A stretch of 64,000 nt of DNA from Actinomycetes bacterium (GTDB lineage Bacteria > Actinomycetota > Acidimicrobiia > IMCC26256 > JANYLB01): the NCBI GenBank assembly GCA_025363815.1, contig JANYLB010000026.1, positions 99,439 to 163,438 of the forward strand, read 5' to 3'. This document shows, piece by piece, positions 51,203-59,609 of this stretch. The stretch's first letter is position 1. Every line of letters begins with the position of its first letter. A program made the translations under genes and the position numbers. The notes under the pieces were generated by a model. The model saw only the letters and a list, made by a program, of their open reading frames with translations, made no database searches and was not told the origin of the DNA.

Positions 51203-51988
51203 CTAGTCGCGCTCCCTGAGCGCGGCAACAAGCTCGGAGAGCAAAGCACTGAGCCCTGCGGGTCCGTCGACGACGACATCGGCACGGGAGCAGATTTCGG
51301 CAGGACCTTCCGTCGATGCCACCCCGACCCGCACCGCCGCGCGTAGCGCACATACCGCCGCGAGACGGTCGAGCGCGTCGAAGGCGGCGAGATCGCCGTG
51401 ATCGTCACCTGCGAACAACGCCGCGTCATGATCGCGAAGCAGTCCTTCGAGCACCGTGCCCTTGTCGGTCGGAACGTTGGGGCGGAGCTCACGCGCCATC
51501 CGACCGAGAACGACCTTGAGTCCGAGCCGCACGCCGGTGGCCTCGGCCCAGGCCGCGGCGGCTTCACCCTGATCGGGATCGCCGCGCCAGTGCAGGGTCA
51601 CGGCAATCCCACCTTTGCGCTCGACGTGAAGGCCGGGCCAGGCCCGCTCCGCCTCGTCGGCTGCCTCGGCAATCGCGGGAAGGAACGGGGCCGCCGAGGG
51701 ATCAAGGACCACTAATCCGTCCACGAGGCGCTCCAACCCGTAGTTGCCAACCAGGATCAGCCCCCCGATGGGCAGACGGGAGGCGAGAAACTCGACCGGT
51801 CGGCCCGAGATGATCGCCACGGTCCCGACATTGCCCACGAGATCCTCGAGGACCTCGAGAACACCCGGGAGGGCGACCGCGGCCGCAGGATCCGCGACGA
51901 TCGGTGCCAGAGAACCGTCGAAATCAGCGACGACGGCGGTGCGAGGCGGATCGTGAACGAGGCTCGCGAGCACCGACGAGGTGCTCAT
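51203..51988 (-). CDS. otsB: Trehalose-6-phosphate phosphatase OtsB
   Basis: The 261-residue HAD phosphatase starts at ATG 51988; the longer frame to 52123 is antisense-like and not conserved. The nucleophile motif is VVADFDGSLAPI (Asp22, Asp24), followed by VAIISGRPVEFL, a cap domain with NYGLER, and the metal motif FAGDDHGDLAAF. It completes trehalose synthesis from the OtsA product. It converges with otsA across 26 bases and follows the LytR_C gene by four bases, so it is transcribed with the envelope-type genes rather than with otsA. Confidence 0.9.
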   Translation of the reverse strand: MSTSSVLASLVHDPPRTAVVADFDGSLAPIVADPAAAVALPGVLEVLEDLVGNVGTVAIISGRPVEFLASRLPIGGLILVGNYGLERLVDGLVVLDPSAAPFLPAIAEAADEAERAWPGLHVERKGGIAVTLHWRGDPDQGEAAAAWAEATGVRLGLKVVLGRMARELRPNVPTDKGTVLEGLLRDHDAALFAGDDHGDLAAFDALDRLAAVCALRAAVRVGVASTEGPAEICSRADVVVDGPAGLSALLSELVAALRERD

Positions 51989-51992
51989 CGAC

Positions 51993-52571
51993 TCAGGAGC
52001 CGATGACGACGATGCAGCTCGCGGAGGAGTCGGCGCCGCTAGGGGGCGGATTGGCGAGCGCCTGGGCAGTCGGAGGCGGACTGCCACCGACCGCGGCAGC
52101 CAGGGCCGACGCCTCGCGGTCAAGCCCTCCGGTGCAATACACCGTGGTACCGGATACGGCGCTCGTGTCGTTCGGTGCGAGCACGCGGTAGCCGCTCGAC
52201 TTGAGCTTCTGCGTCAAGGTTCCCGCGGCGCCCGATTTGCCGGAACCATTGAGCACCTGGACCGGGATCTCGCCCGGCGGGCGAACAGCACCCTTCGCAG
52301 TGGTTCCCTTGGCGGCGGTGGCCGTAGTAGTGCTGGCCGGCACCGCTGCCTTGGTTGTGGTGGTGCTGACAACGACTCCGCCCGGGTTGACGTCGCCGCT
52401 GCTGTTGTTGTCGATGACCTGCAGGAGCACGATCCCGATAACAACCGCTACGCCGATCAGCAACGCGCCTCTGGCCGCCGAGAACGCGACCGATTGGGCG
52501 AATCCCTTGTTCTTTTGCGAGCGCGTTCGGCGAGGCTCGTCACCCGGTGGAACTGGTGTCATGTCGCTCAC
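51993..52571 (-). CDS. Membrane protein with LytR C-terminal domain
   Basis: The 192-residue protein starts at GTG 52571, overlapping the DUF3263 stop by four bases; an ATG three codons on is also possible. A basic cytoplasmic start and one membrane helix (about residues 34-52, ALLIGVAVVIGIVLLQVI) are followed by a Thr/Ala-rich linker and a LytR_C domain (PVQVLNGSGKSGAAGTLTQ to the C-terminus). It lacks the LytR_CpsA_Psr catalytic domain. Free LytR_C proteins are common in actinobacteria and are probably wall-associated. Confidence 0.82.
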   Translation of the reverse strand: MSDMTPVPPGDEPRRTRSQKNKGFAQSVAFSAARGALLIGVAVVIGIVLLQVIDNNSSGDVNPGGVVVSTTTTKAAVPASTTTATAAKGTTAKGAVRPPGEIPVQVLNGSGKSGAAGTLTQKLKSSGYRVLAPNDTSAVSGTTVYCTGGLDREASALAAAVGGSPPPTAQALANPPPSGADSSASCIVVIGS

Positions 52572-52852
52572 GGCTGGGAACCCGAACCCGGGTGACCGGC
52601 AGGATGGCCGCGGACGCCGGATCGCCGGAACAGTTCCCGGCGCCGACGCAGCCTGCGAACAGTGAGCGGGTCATGGTCGAGGGCAACCGGATCGTCGATC
52701 AGTTCGTTCAACAGCCGGTAGTACTTCGTGCCGGAGAAGCCAAAGCGTTCGCGGATCGCGACTTCCTTCGCGCCGGGGATCTGCCACCAGGTGCGCTCGA
52801 ACTCGAGGACGGCGCGACTACGTTCGGAAAGGTCCGGCTCGGGGGGTTCCAT
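52568..52852 (-). CDS. DUF3263 protein
   Basis: The 94-residue protein starts at ATG 52852. It matches the actinobacterial DUF3263 family: LSERSRAVLEFERTWWQIPG, KEVAIRERFGFSGTKYYRLL, NELIDDPVALDHDPLTVRRL, then an arginine-rich tail. The central part looks like a helix-turn-helix, and the tail is basic, so DNA binding is plausible. The function is unknown. It is first in the DUF3263-LytR_C-otsB operon, each pair overlapping or a few bases apart. It is divergent from the tRNA-Thr gene. Confidence 0.85.
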   Translation of the reverse strand: MEPPEPDLSERSRAVLEFERTWWQIPGAKEVAIRERFGFSGTKYYRLLNELIDDPVALDHDPLTVRRLRRRRELFRRSGVRGHPAGHPGSGSQP

Positions 52853-52938
52853 TACCCCGCCAGCCTTGTCGGCCGAGGCACCCAAAGCAAGCATTGAAGC
52901 GGCCTCGGGGCGCCCGATGATTTAGGGTCAGCACGATC

Positions 52939-53011
52939 GCCGGAGTAGCTCAGGTGGCAGAGCAGGGCTCTTGTAAAGCTCAGGTCGTCGGTTCGAATCC
53001 GACCTCCGGCT
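52939..53011 (+). tRNA. tRNA-Thr (anticodon TGT)
   Basis: A full cloverleaf of 73 bases. Acceptor GCCGGAG pairs with CTCCGGC, the D arm is AGCTCAGGTGGCAGAGC, the anticodon arm GGGCT-CTTGTAA-AGCTC presents TGT, and the T arm is GTCGG-TTCGAAT-CCGAC. CCA is not encoded. It reads the threonine codon ACA. Its 3' end abuts the stop of the opposing rlmB-type gene. Confidence 0.96.
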
Positions 53012-53012
53012 C

Positions 53013-53831
53013 TCAGGGCGTTCGGCGCCGGGTTATCTCGAAGCACGCGACCGCAGCCGCGGCGCTGACGTTCAGCGAATCGAGAGCGCCGTTCATCGGG
53101 ATACCGGCCACCACCTCGCACCGGTCACGGGCGAGCCGCGAAAGGCCGCGACCTTCGGCGCCCAGCACCAGCACGACCGGTCCCTCGCCAACGGTGAGAT
53201 CGAACACCGATGTCGTACCGCGCTCGTCGAGGCCGACGGTCCAGAGCCCGGCGCGCGTCGCGCGATCCAGGAATGTCGGGATCCCTGCCACCAGCGCGAT
53301 CGATAGGTACTCGATCGCGCCCGACGCCGCCTTGACCGCTGCCGGAGACAGCCCGGCGGCACGATGCCGAGGGAGCACGATCCCGGTCGCGCCCGCAGTT
53401 TCCGCGGTCCGGATGACCGCGCCCAGGTTCCCCGGGTCGGTGACACCGTCGAGCGCGACGATGAACGCCCGCGGATGGGCGAGCAGCTTGTCGACGTCGG
53501 CTTCGATTACGGGCATGGCGCGGGCGATCACCCCCTGGGGCGCCGAGGTCTGCGCCATGTCTTCGAGCTCCAGCCCAGTGACGTACTCGACGCGCACCTG
53601 GGCCTTGCTCGCGAGGGCCACGATCTCGTCGACCAGCGGATCGGCGTCTAGGTCGGTCGACATGATGATCCGACGAACCGCCCGGCGACGGGCTCGGAGC
53701 AACTCGCACACGGCCCGCCTGCCCTCGACCTGGACTCCACCGAGCCCTTCTCGGCCCCCCGAGGCTCGACCCCCCGATTTCCGGGATCCGGGCGCGCCTT
53801 TGTGCTTCGGGCGGCCCGATGGCTTGGTCAC
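53013..53831 (-). CDS. rlmB: TrmH/SpoU-family rRNA 2'-O-methyltransferase (RlmB-like)
   Basis: The 272-residue protein has a basic N-terminal extension and then the SpoU methyltransferase with its trefoil knot. Motif 1 is LDGVTDPGNLGAVIRTAE, motif 2 VLVLGAEGRGLS, motif 3 IPMNGALDSLNVSAAAAV. It probably methylates guanosine 2251 of 23S rRNA. The start overlaps the cysS stop by four bases. The order cysS then rlmB is conserved in actinobacteria. Confidence 0.93.
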   Translation of the reverse strand: MTKPSGRPKHKGAPGSRKSGGRASGGREGLGGVQVEGRRAVCELLRARRRAVRRIIMSTDLDADPLVDEIVALASKAQVRVEYVTGLELEDMAQTSAPQGVIARAMPVIEADVDKLLAHPRAFIVALDGVTDPGNLGAVIRTAETAGATGIVLPRHRAAGLSPAAVKAASGAIEYLSIALVAGIPTFLDRATRAGLWTVGLDERGTTSVFDLTVGEGPVVLVLGAEGRGLSRLARDRCEVVAGIPMNGALDSLNVSAAAAVACFEITRRRTP

Positions 53832-55189
53832 CGGTGCCAGGTCGTGCCGTCGGGTCCGTCTTCGAGCGTGATCCCCCGCGCCGCGAGCTCGTCACGAATC
53901 CGGTCGGCCTCGGCGTAGTTGCCCGCGTTGCGTTCGGCCACCCTCAGCGCGACCAGCGCGTCGACCTCTTCATCGGCACCTTCAGAGGTTCGAAGCTCGA
54001 TCCCGATTACGCCGGTCAGCTCCCGCACCGCGGCGAGGAGCGACTCCGCGCGCTTCAGGTCACGCGCGTCGATGGCGGAGTTCGCGTTCCGAACCGCGTC
54101 GAAGATCACACCGATCGCGGCCGGCGTACCGAAGTCATCGTCCATCGCGGCCCGAAAGGCCCCGACCGTCTCGGGGTCCGCGGTGTTGGCGCCGACCCCC
54201 TCACGGGCGGCCTTGCGAACGAGCGCGTCGAGGCGACTGAGCGCCTGCTCCGACTCGACGAGCACATCGGGACCCAACTCCTGTTGGGACCGGTAGTGCG
54301 TCTGGAGCACCGCGAGACGGAAGGCGCGAGGATCGTTTCGGTCGAGAGCCTCGGCGAGCGTGGTGAAGTTCTGGAGCGACTTCGACATCTTCTCGCCACC
54401 GATGGTGACCATGCCGCTGTGCATCCAATGGCGGGCAAACGGGTGACCGGCGGCCTCGGCCTGTGCTCGCTCGTTCTCGTGATGAGGGAACACGAGGTCG
54501 TCGCCGCCGCCGTGCAGATCGAAGCCGTCGCCGAGGATCTCGAGCGCCATCGCGGAGCACTCAATGTGCCAACCCGGGCGGCCGCTACCCCAGGGTGAAT
54601 CCCATGTCGGTTCTCCGGGCTTCGCCGCCTTCCAGAGCGCGAAGTCGACGGGGCTGCGCTTCTGCTCGTCGATCGCGACCCGAGCCCCTGCAGCCTCGAG
54701 CAGGTCGTCGAGACGCCGGCCGGAAAGCCGGCCGTAGTCGTTGTAGCTGTCGACCGCGAAGTACACGCCTTCGCCCTCGATCACGTACGCGTGGCCGCCG
54801 GCGACCAGCTCCGCTATGAGCGCGAGCATCTGATCGATGAACTGGGTGGCGTGAGGCATCGCGTCAGGTCGGCCGATGCCGAGTCGGTCCAGATCGCTCC
54901 AATAAGCCTCGCGGTAGCGCTCTGCCACCTCGGCCTCGGTGGTCCCTTCGGTCGCGGCCCTTGCGATGATCTTGTCTTCGACATCGGTCACATTGCTCAC
55001 GTAGGTGACGGTGAATCCCGACCATGTGAGGAAGCGCCGCATCGCGTCGAACACGATCGCGGTGCGGCCATGGCCGAGGTGAGCGCTGTCGTAGGGAGTC
55101 GGGCCGCAGACGTACATCGACACCTGCCCGGCGGAGCGCGGCTCGAGCTCAACCTTGCGGCGGCTCATGGTGTCGAAAAGATGCAGCAT
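53828..55189 (-). CDS. cysS: Cysteinyl-tRNA synthetase
   Basis: The 453-residue class I synthetase charges tRNA-Cys. It has the HIGH box as HLGH (37-40, in [14 protein letters not shown]), the zinc-binding site around [17 protein letters not shown] and [15 protein letters not shown], and the KMSKS loop as [11 protein letters not shown]. The length is usual. It lies between ispF and rlmB, the standard actinobacterial order, 28 bases downstream of ispF. Confidence 0.97.
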   Translation of the reverse strand: MLHLFDTMSRRKVELEPRSAGQVSMYVCGPTPYDSAHLGHGRTAIVFDAMRRFLTWSGFTVTYVSNVTDVEDKIIARAATEGTTEAEVAERYREAYWSDLDRLGIGRPDAMPHATQFIDQMLALIAELVAGGHAYVIEGEGVYFAVDSYNDYGRLSGRRLDDLLEAAGARVAIDEQKRSPVDFALWKAAKPGEPTWDSPWGSGRPGWHIECSAMALEILGDGFDLHGGGDDLVFPHHENERAQAEAAGHPFARHWMHSGMVTIGGEKMSKSLQNFTTLAEALDRNDPRAFRLAVLQTHYRSQQELGPDVLVESEQALSRLDALVRKAAREGVGANTADPETVGAFRAAMDDDFGTPAAIGVIFDAVRNANSAIDARDLKRAESLLAAVRELTGVIGIELRTSEGADEEVDALVALRVAERNAGNYAEADRIRDELAARGITLEDGPDGTTWHR

Positions 55190-55216
55190 GGGATTCGAGG
55201 TTATCGATATCGGCGG

Positions 55217-55678
55217 TCAGACCGGTTCGAGCAACGCGACTGCCCACGCGGCGATGCCTTCGGCCCGCCCGATCGCACCGAGTCCTTCACCGCGCTTTGC
55301 CTTGACCGAGACCGACCCGCCGATCACGTCGGCAAGACCAGCAGCGATGGCCGCGATGTGCGGACCCAGCCGGGGCGCTTCGGCCGCGATGACGACGTCG
55401 ACGTTTCCGGTCTGCCAACCCGCTGCTCGAACCCGCGCGACCACGTCCTTGAGCAGCGTCATCGATGACGCCCCCCGGTACTGCTCGTGGGACGCCGGGA
55501 ACAGCGTGCCCAGATCCGCGAGCCCGGCGGCGCCGAGAAGCGCGTCGGCGACGGCGTGGGCGACGGCGTCTGCATCCGAGTGACCCTGAAGCGCCGGACC
55601 TTCTATCTCCACCCCACCGAGCACGAGGGTTCCCGACCCGCCGAACGGGTGGACGTCGAAACCCAGTCCGATCCTCAT
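55217..55678 (-). CDS. ispF: 2-C-methyl-D-erythritol 2,4-cyclodiphosphate synthase
   Basis: The 153-residue enzyme starts at ATG 55678, overlapping the ispD stop as ATGA. It cyclises CDP-methylerythritol phosphate in the MEP isoprenoid pathway. Metal ligands Asp8 and His10 are seen in GLGFDVHPF, with the further histidine in LQGHSDADAVAHA. SVKAKRGEGLGAIGRAEGI is the conserved C-terminal block. It is co-translated with ispD. Confidence 0.96.
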   Translation of the reverse strand: MRIGLGFDVHPFGGSGTLVLGGVEIEGPALQGHSDADAVAHAVADALLGAAGLADLGTLFPASHEQYRGASSMTLLKDVVARVRAAGWQTGNVDVVIAAEAPRLGPHIAAIAAGLADVIGGSVSVKAKRGEGLGAIGRAEGIAAWAVALLEPV

Positions 55679-56316
55679 CGTGCCATCCTCGCAGCCAGGA
55701 GCGCCTCGGCAAGATCGAGATCCTCGGGCGCGGTGATCTTGGCGTTCCCCACCTCCCCCGAAACCACTACGACCCGACCACCGGCCGCCTCGACGAGCGC
55801 GGCGTCGTCGGTCGCCTCGAGGCCACCGCGGTGCGCCGCGCGCAGCTCCGCGGCGCGAAAGGCCTGCGGGGTCTGAACCGCGACCATTCCCTCGCGCGAG
55901 ATCGTGGCGACGATCTGATCGCCGTCGAGTTGCTTCAGGGTGTCGGCGATCTCTACTCCGGGCACGGCACCGTCGGCGCCGTTGCGCACCGCGGTGATCA
56001 CGGCGTCGAAGAGCGCCACGGTCGCGAGCGGGCGCGCGGCATCGTGCACGACCACGATCTCGACCGAATCCGGGACCTCGGCTAGGCCGGCGCGCACCGA
56101 TTCCGATCTGGTCGCGCCGCCGCGCGCAGAGGCCGCCACCGGCGCTCCATCCCACGGCCGGTCGGGCGGTACCACCACGACTACGGCGTCGCATGAGCGC
56201 TGGGCGACGGCAACCGCGTGATCCACGACGCGGCCCGTCCCCAGCTCTTCGAACTGCTTCGCGCCGCCGAAGCGGGTGCCTCCACCCGCCGCGACCACGA
56301 TCGCCCAGACCGTCAC
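55675..56316 (-). CDS. ispD: 2-C-methyl-D-erythritol 4-phosphate cytidylyltransferase
   Basis: The 213-residue enzyme forms CDP-methylerythritol in the MEP pathway. It starts with the nucleotide loop IVVAAGGGTRFGGAKQFEEL, and has GGATRSESVRAGL, VVVHDAARPL and AVQTPQAF. All catalytic features are present. It is coupled to ispF downstream and lies four bases after the PIN-TRAM gene. Confidence 0.95.
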   Translation of the reverse strand: MTVWAIVVAAGGGTRFGGAKQFEELGTGRVVDHAVAVAQRSCDAVVVVVPPDRPWDGAPVAASARGGATRSESVRAGLAEVPDSVEIVVVHDAARPLATVALFDAVITAVRNGADGAVPGVEIADTLKQLDGDQIVATISREGMVAVQTPQAFRAAELRAAHRGGLEATDDAALVEAAGGRVVVVSGEVGNAKITAPEDLDLAEALLAARMAR

Positions 56317-56320
56317 GCCG

Positions 56321-57445
56321 TCAATACTGTCGCGTCACGGCCGGATCGGTGATCTCCGGGTCGGATTTTGGCGGATCGAACATCGTCTGGGCTTCGGCGT
56401 CGGCTGTGTGCGTTCGGGCGAACACAATCCGCCCCGCCGCGGTCGGAACGATCGAAGTCGCGACGAAGTCGATCTCACCGGCACCGACGAGATCCGCGCC
56501 TTCGTTGACCACGACCATCGACCCGTCGTCGAGGTAACCCACCCCCTGACCCCGCTGCCGGCCGTCTTTCACCAGCGCGACCCGCAGTGGTTGCCCCGCG
56601 ACGATCTCGGGCGCGAGATCGGCCGCGAGCCGGCGCAGGTTCACCGTCGGAACTCCCTGCACCTCGGCGTTGCGGGCCAGGTTGGCATCGGTGGTCAGCA
56701 GGCGGATCTGCAACCGCTTGGCGAGCGCTACGAGCTTCGCGTCGACGTCGCGGATCTCGGGAACCTCGTCGTCGAGCACAAGCACCCGGCAGAGCGACTC
56801 GCGCCGCACCGCATCGAGGCCTTCGAGGCCGCGCTTCGCGCGCCGCGAACGCGGGTCGTCCCGTGCATCGCAGAACCCCTGGAGCTCGTCGAGAACGAAC
56901 CGCGGAACGAGGAAGTCGTTACGGAAGATTCCCGAACGGGTGAGCGCGACGAGCTGAGCGTCCATGATCGCCGACGTGTCGATCAGAAACCCGTCGCCTT
57001 CGGCGTAGGGCGTGGCCCTGACCAGAGGGCGGGTCGAGAGACCGAGCGCCCCGAACAACGCCTCGCTCTGGTGGACCGCGATCCGGAAACCCGCGTAAGC
57101 CGTGATCCAGACGACCAGCCCACCGAGCGGCAGCGCGATTCGGGGATCAACCAGAACGAGCGCGGGCACAGCGAGGGTCGCGCCGACTACCGCTCCGGCG
57201 GTGCCCCCGAGCAGACCCGCGAGCACCGCTGGAGGCGGGAGCCGTTCGATCCGGCGCTCGACGACCCCGACGGCGCGCGAGAGGGAGCGGCCGAGGAACC
57301 CCCCGAGCACATACCCGACCAGGCAGCCCAGCATTCCTGCGATGCCATCGACCGTCGCGGTCGCGGGTCCGACGGCTCGGCCGATCCAGAAGCCGGCCGC
57401 AGTGAAGAGCACGACTAGAAAAAGACGGACAATCTCGACGAACAT
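56321..57445 (-). CDS. Membrane-anchored PIN-TRAM protein (YacL type)
   Basis: The 374-residue protein has four N-terminal membrane helices (residues 1-25, 32-52, 72-98 and 100-122), a PIN ribonuclease domain (FLIDTSAIMDAQLVAL with the first aspartate, VPRFVLDELQ, RVLVLDDE, LLTTDANLARNAE) and a C-terminal TRAM RNA-binding domain (GYLDDGSMVVVNEGADLVG). The acidic PIN residues are intact. YacL-type proteins are widespread next to carD and ispD, with an unproven role in RNA turnover. Confidence 0.9.
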   Translation of the reverse strand: MFVEIVRLFLVVLFTAAGFWIGRAVGPATATVDGIAGMLGCLVGYVLGGFLGRSLSRAVGVVERRIERLPPPAVLAGLLGGTAGAVVGATLAVPALVLVDPRIALPLGGLVVWITAYAGFRIAVHQSEALFGALGLSTRPLVRATPYAEGDGFLIDTSAIMDAQLVALTRSGIFRNDFLVPRFVLDELQGFCDARDDPRSRRAKRGLEGLDAVRRESLCRVLVLDDEVPEIRDVDAKLVALAKRLQIRLLTTDANLARNAEVQGVPTVNLRRLAADLAPEIVAGQPLRVALVKDGRQRGQGVGYLDDGSMVVVNEGADLVGAGEIDFVATSIVPTAAGRIVFARTHTADAEAQTMFDPPKSDPEITDPAVTRQY

Positions 57446-57519
57446 TGGGCCTCCCGGTTCACCAGAGAGAATCGGCCCGGGATGGCCTGTGCTTGAGCCG
57501 GGGAGGTGAACGACCCGCC

Positions 57520-58002
57520 TTACTTTTCGAGAACCTCGTCGAGCTTGGCCTCTGCGGCTTCTTCGTCGACACCGATCGCGAAGGTCAGCTCCGAGACCAG
57601 GATCTGGCGGGCCTTGCTCAGCATGCGCTTCTCGCCCGCGGAGAGACCCTTGTCCTTCTCCCTGATTGTGAGGTTCCGCACCACTTCGGCGACCTGGTAG
57701 ATATCGCCGCTCTTGAGCTTCTCGACGTGGTTCTTGAACCGCCGCGACCAGTTGGTCGGCATCCGGGCTTCCTTCTTGCGCAGCACAGCGAAGACCTCTT
57801 CGACCTCTTCGTCGTTGATGACGTCACGCAGGCCGATCTCCTCGGCGTTGTCGGCGGGAACCATCAACGTGAGGTCGCCGTAGGCGAGCCGGAGCACAAG
57901 GTAGTCACGTTGCTCGCCAAAGACGTCTTTTGTCTCGCGCTTCTCGATGGTGGCTGCGCCGTGATGCGGGTAGACGACCTTGTCGCCGACGTCGAAGGAC
58001 AT
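57520..58002 (-). CDS. carD: RNA polymerase-binding regulator CarD
   Basis: The 160-residue protein starts at ATG 58002 ([20 protein letters not shown]). The N-terminal Tudor-like domain binds the RNA polymerase beta lobe, and the C-terminal helical domain carries the conserved tryptophan ([18 protein letters not shown]) that wedges the open complex. CarD stabilises open complexes at rRNA and many other promoters. It is upstream of the PIN-TRAM/isp genes and divergent from a Crp/Fnr gene. Confidence 0.95.
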   Translation of the reverse strand: MSFDVGDKVVYPHHGAATIEKRETKDVFGEQRDYLVLRLAYGDLTLMVPADNAEEIGLRDVINDEEVEEVFAVLRKKEARMPTNWSRRFKNHVEKLKSGDIYQVAEVVRNLTIREKDKGLSAGEKRMLSKARQILVSELTFAIGVDEEAAEAKLDEVLEK

Positions 58003-58156
58003 GAAGCTCCTCGTTTCGCCCGCGACGCTCGGCTGAGCCGACGTGGGGCTACGGGTTGATCGACTGATCGGGAGAGGGCTCAAGGATACCAGCGATCAGA
58101 GACAGACGAGAATCCAACCGAACCGGCCGAAAGGAGTTCGCCGGTAGGCTCATGGG

Positions 58157-58822
58157 ATGCCCGCGCGTCGGCTCCTCGACACCACCGAGCTGTTCGCCAA
58201 CCTCCCTGACGCGGTGATTGCCCTACTCACCGCCCGCACCGAGACGCGAACCCTCGAGCGGGGCGACCTGTTGTTCGCCCAGGGTGACCCGTCGACCGAG
58301 CTGTTCGTGGTCGTCGAAGGCAACATCGCCATCGCCACCAGATCGACCGACGGTCGCGAGTCGCTCGTCGCGGTCATCGAAGCCGGCGGGTTGTTCGGTG
58401 AGCTCGGCTTGTTCGATGACGGTCCCCGCTCCGCCGACGCGAGGGCGTTGACGCCCACGATCGTCGTCGCGCTCGGCTTCGAGCACGTACGCGCGGTGCT
58501 GTCGGAACAGCCTGATCTGCTCTGGATCGTGGTTCGCCTCCTCGCGCTCCGCCTGCGCGCGACCGACGAAGCGCTTGCAGATGCCGTGTTCCTCGATGTC
58601 CCGGCCCGGACCGCGAAGCGGCTCCTCGAGCTCGCGGGAGACCACGACGAGGTAGAGCTGCCCATGACCCAGGAAGATCTCGCCGGCCTCGTGGGTGCGT
58701 CTCGAGAACGGGTGAACAAAGCCCTGGCGTTGTTCGTGAAGCTGGGCTGGGTCGAGGCAACCGGGCGGGGTCGCTACCGGATCCTGGAACGCGAAGAGCT
58801 GACCCTGCGCGCGAATCCTTAG
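58157..58822 (+). CDS. Crp/Fnr-family transcriptional regulator
   Basis: The 221-residue protein has an N-terminal cyclic-nucleotide-binding fold (LERGDLLFAQGDPSTELFVV, GGLFGELGLFDDGPRSADAR), a long dimer helix and a C-terminal winged helix (LPMTQEDLAGLVGASRERVN). Phosphate-contact residues GELGLFDDGPRSA are close to the cAMP-binding pattern, so cAMP is a possible ligand. No cluster cysteines are present. Its TAG stop overlaps the TAA stop of the facing hydrolase gene in TTAG. Confidence 0.9.
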   Translation: MPARRLLDTTELFANLPDAVIALLTARTETRTLERGDLLFAQGDPSTELFVVVEGNIAIATRSTDGRESLVAVIEAGGLFGELGLFDDGPRSADARALTPTIVVALGFEHVRAVLSEQPDLLWIVVRLLALRLRATDEALADAVFLDVPARTAKRLLELAGDHDEVELPMTQEDLAGLVGASRERVNKALALFVKLGWVEATGRGRYRILEREELTLRANP

Positions 58823-59562
58823 GGAGCGCCGAGGAACCCGAGCGTCCGGCGCCACGCGTCGGCCGCGTCGTCAGACCGGTGGCCGGGGCGATCGGGGTCG
58901 TGCGCGAACCCGTGATCGGCGCCCGGATAGACGACGATCTCACAGTCATCACGATCCGCCCATACCGAGCGAAGCTCGTCAACGTCGCCAATCGGGACGA
59001 ACGAGTCCTGCTCCGCGAAGAGCGCGAGCGTCGGACAGACCTCGGCCGCAGTGTCGAGCGCGTCGCGCTGACCGGGCGCGCTCCAGGCCTTCGGAACACG
59101 GACCATCCCGTAGAACGACACCGCCCGATCAAAGCGATCGGTGGCTGCGGCCTTCAGCGCGTACATACCGCCCATGCAGAACCCGAGCACCGACACCTCC
59201 GACACGTCGTCGTCGACAACAAGGCGGTCGGCGGCGCGCGTCAGATCACCGAGCTGCACGGCATCGTCGAGATCCTTCACCAGCGCCGCGCGCGTCCCGG
59301 CGTCGGACAGGTCGACGCCGCCGGCCTGGTGTCGGGCGAAGGGTTCCGGGCAGAACACCGCGAACCCGTGCGTCGCGAGCCGACGGCAGATGTCGTCGAA
59401 CAACGGCCGGAGACCGCCGATATCGGGGTGCACGACCAGCCCGGCGCGCGGCATCCCCTCGGGCCGCGCGTGGATGGCGGGAATCACCGCGCCATCCTCG
59501 CCGGTGAGCGTTACCCGCTCGACCTCTACGTCGGTGATCGGACCTTCCACGAGTGCAGCCAT
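58819..59562 (-). CDS. Dienelactone hydrolase-family protein
   Basis: The 247-residue protein starts at ATG 59562. The catalytic cysteine is in GFCMGGMYAL, where dienelactone hydrolases have Cys, with the acid in FAEQDSFVP and the histidine in GADHGFAHDP. It hydrolyses lactones or related esters; the exact role is unknown. A longer frame to 59946 is antisense to disA and rejected. It lies 47 bases downstream of disA on the same strand. Confidence 0.88.
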   Translation of the reverse strand: MAALVEGPITDVEVERVTLTGEDGAVIPAIHARPEGMPRAGLVVHPDIGGLRPLFDDICRRLATHGFAVFCPEPFARHQAGGVDLSDAGTRAALVKDLDDAVQLGDLTRAADRLVVDDDVSEVSVLGFCMGGMYALKAAATDRFDRAVSFYGMVRVPKAWSAPGQRDALDTAAEVCPTLALFAEQDSFVPIGDVDELRSVWADRDDCEIVVYPGADHGFAHDPDRPGHRSDDAADAWRRTLGFLGAP

Positions 59563-59609
59563 GCCGGGCAGAGTACCTGCGCTGACTGTCATTCCGGAAC
59601 GCGAGCTGG

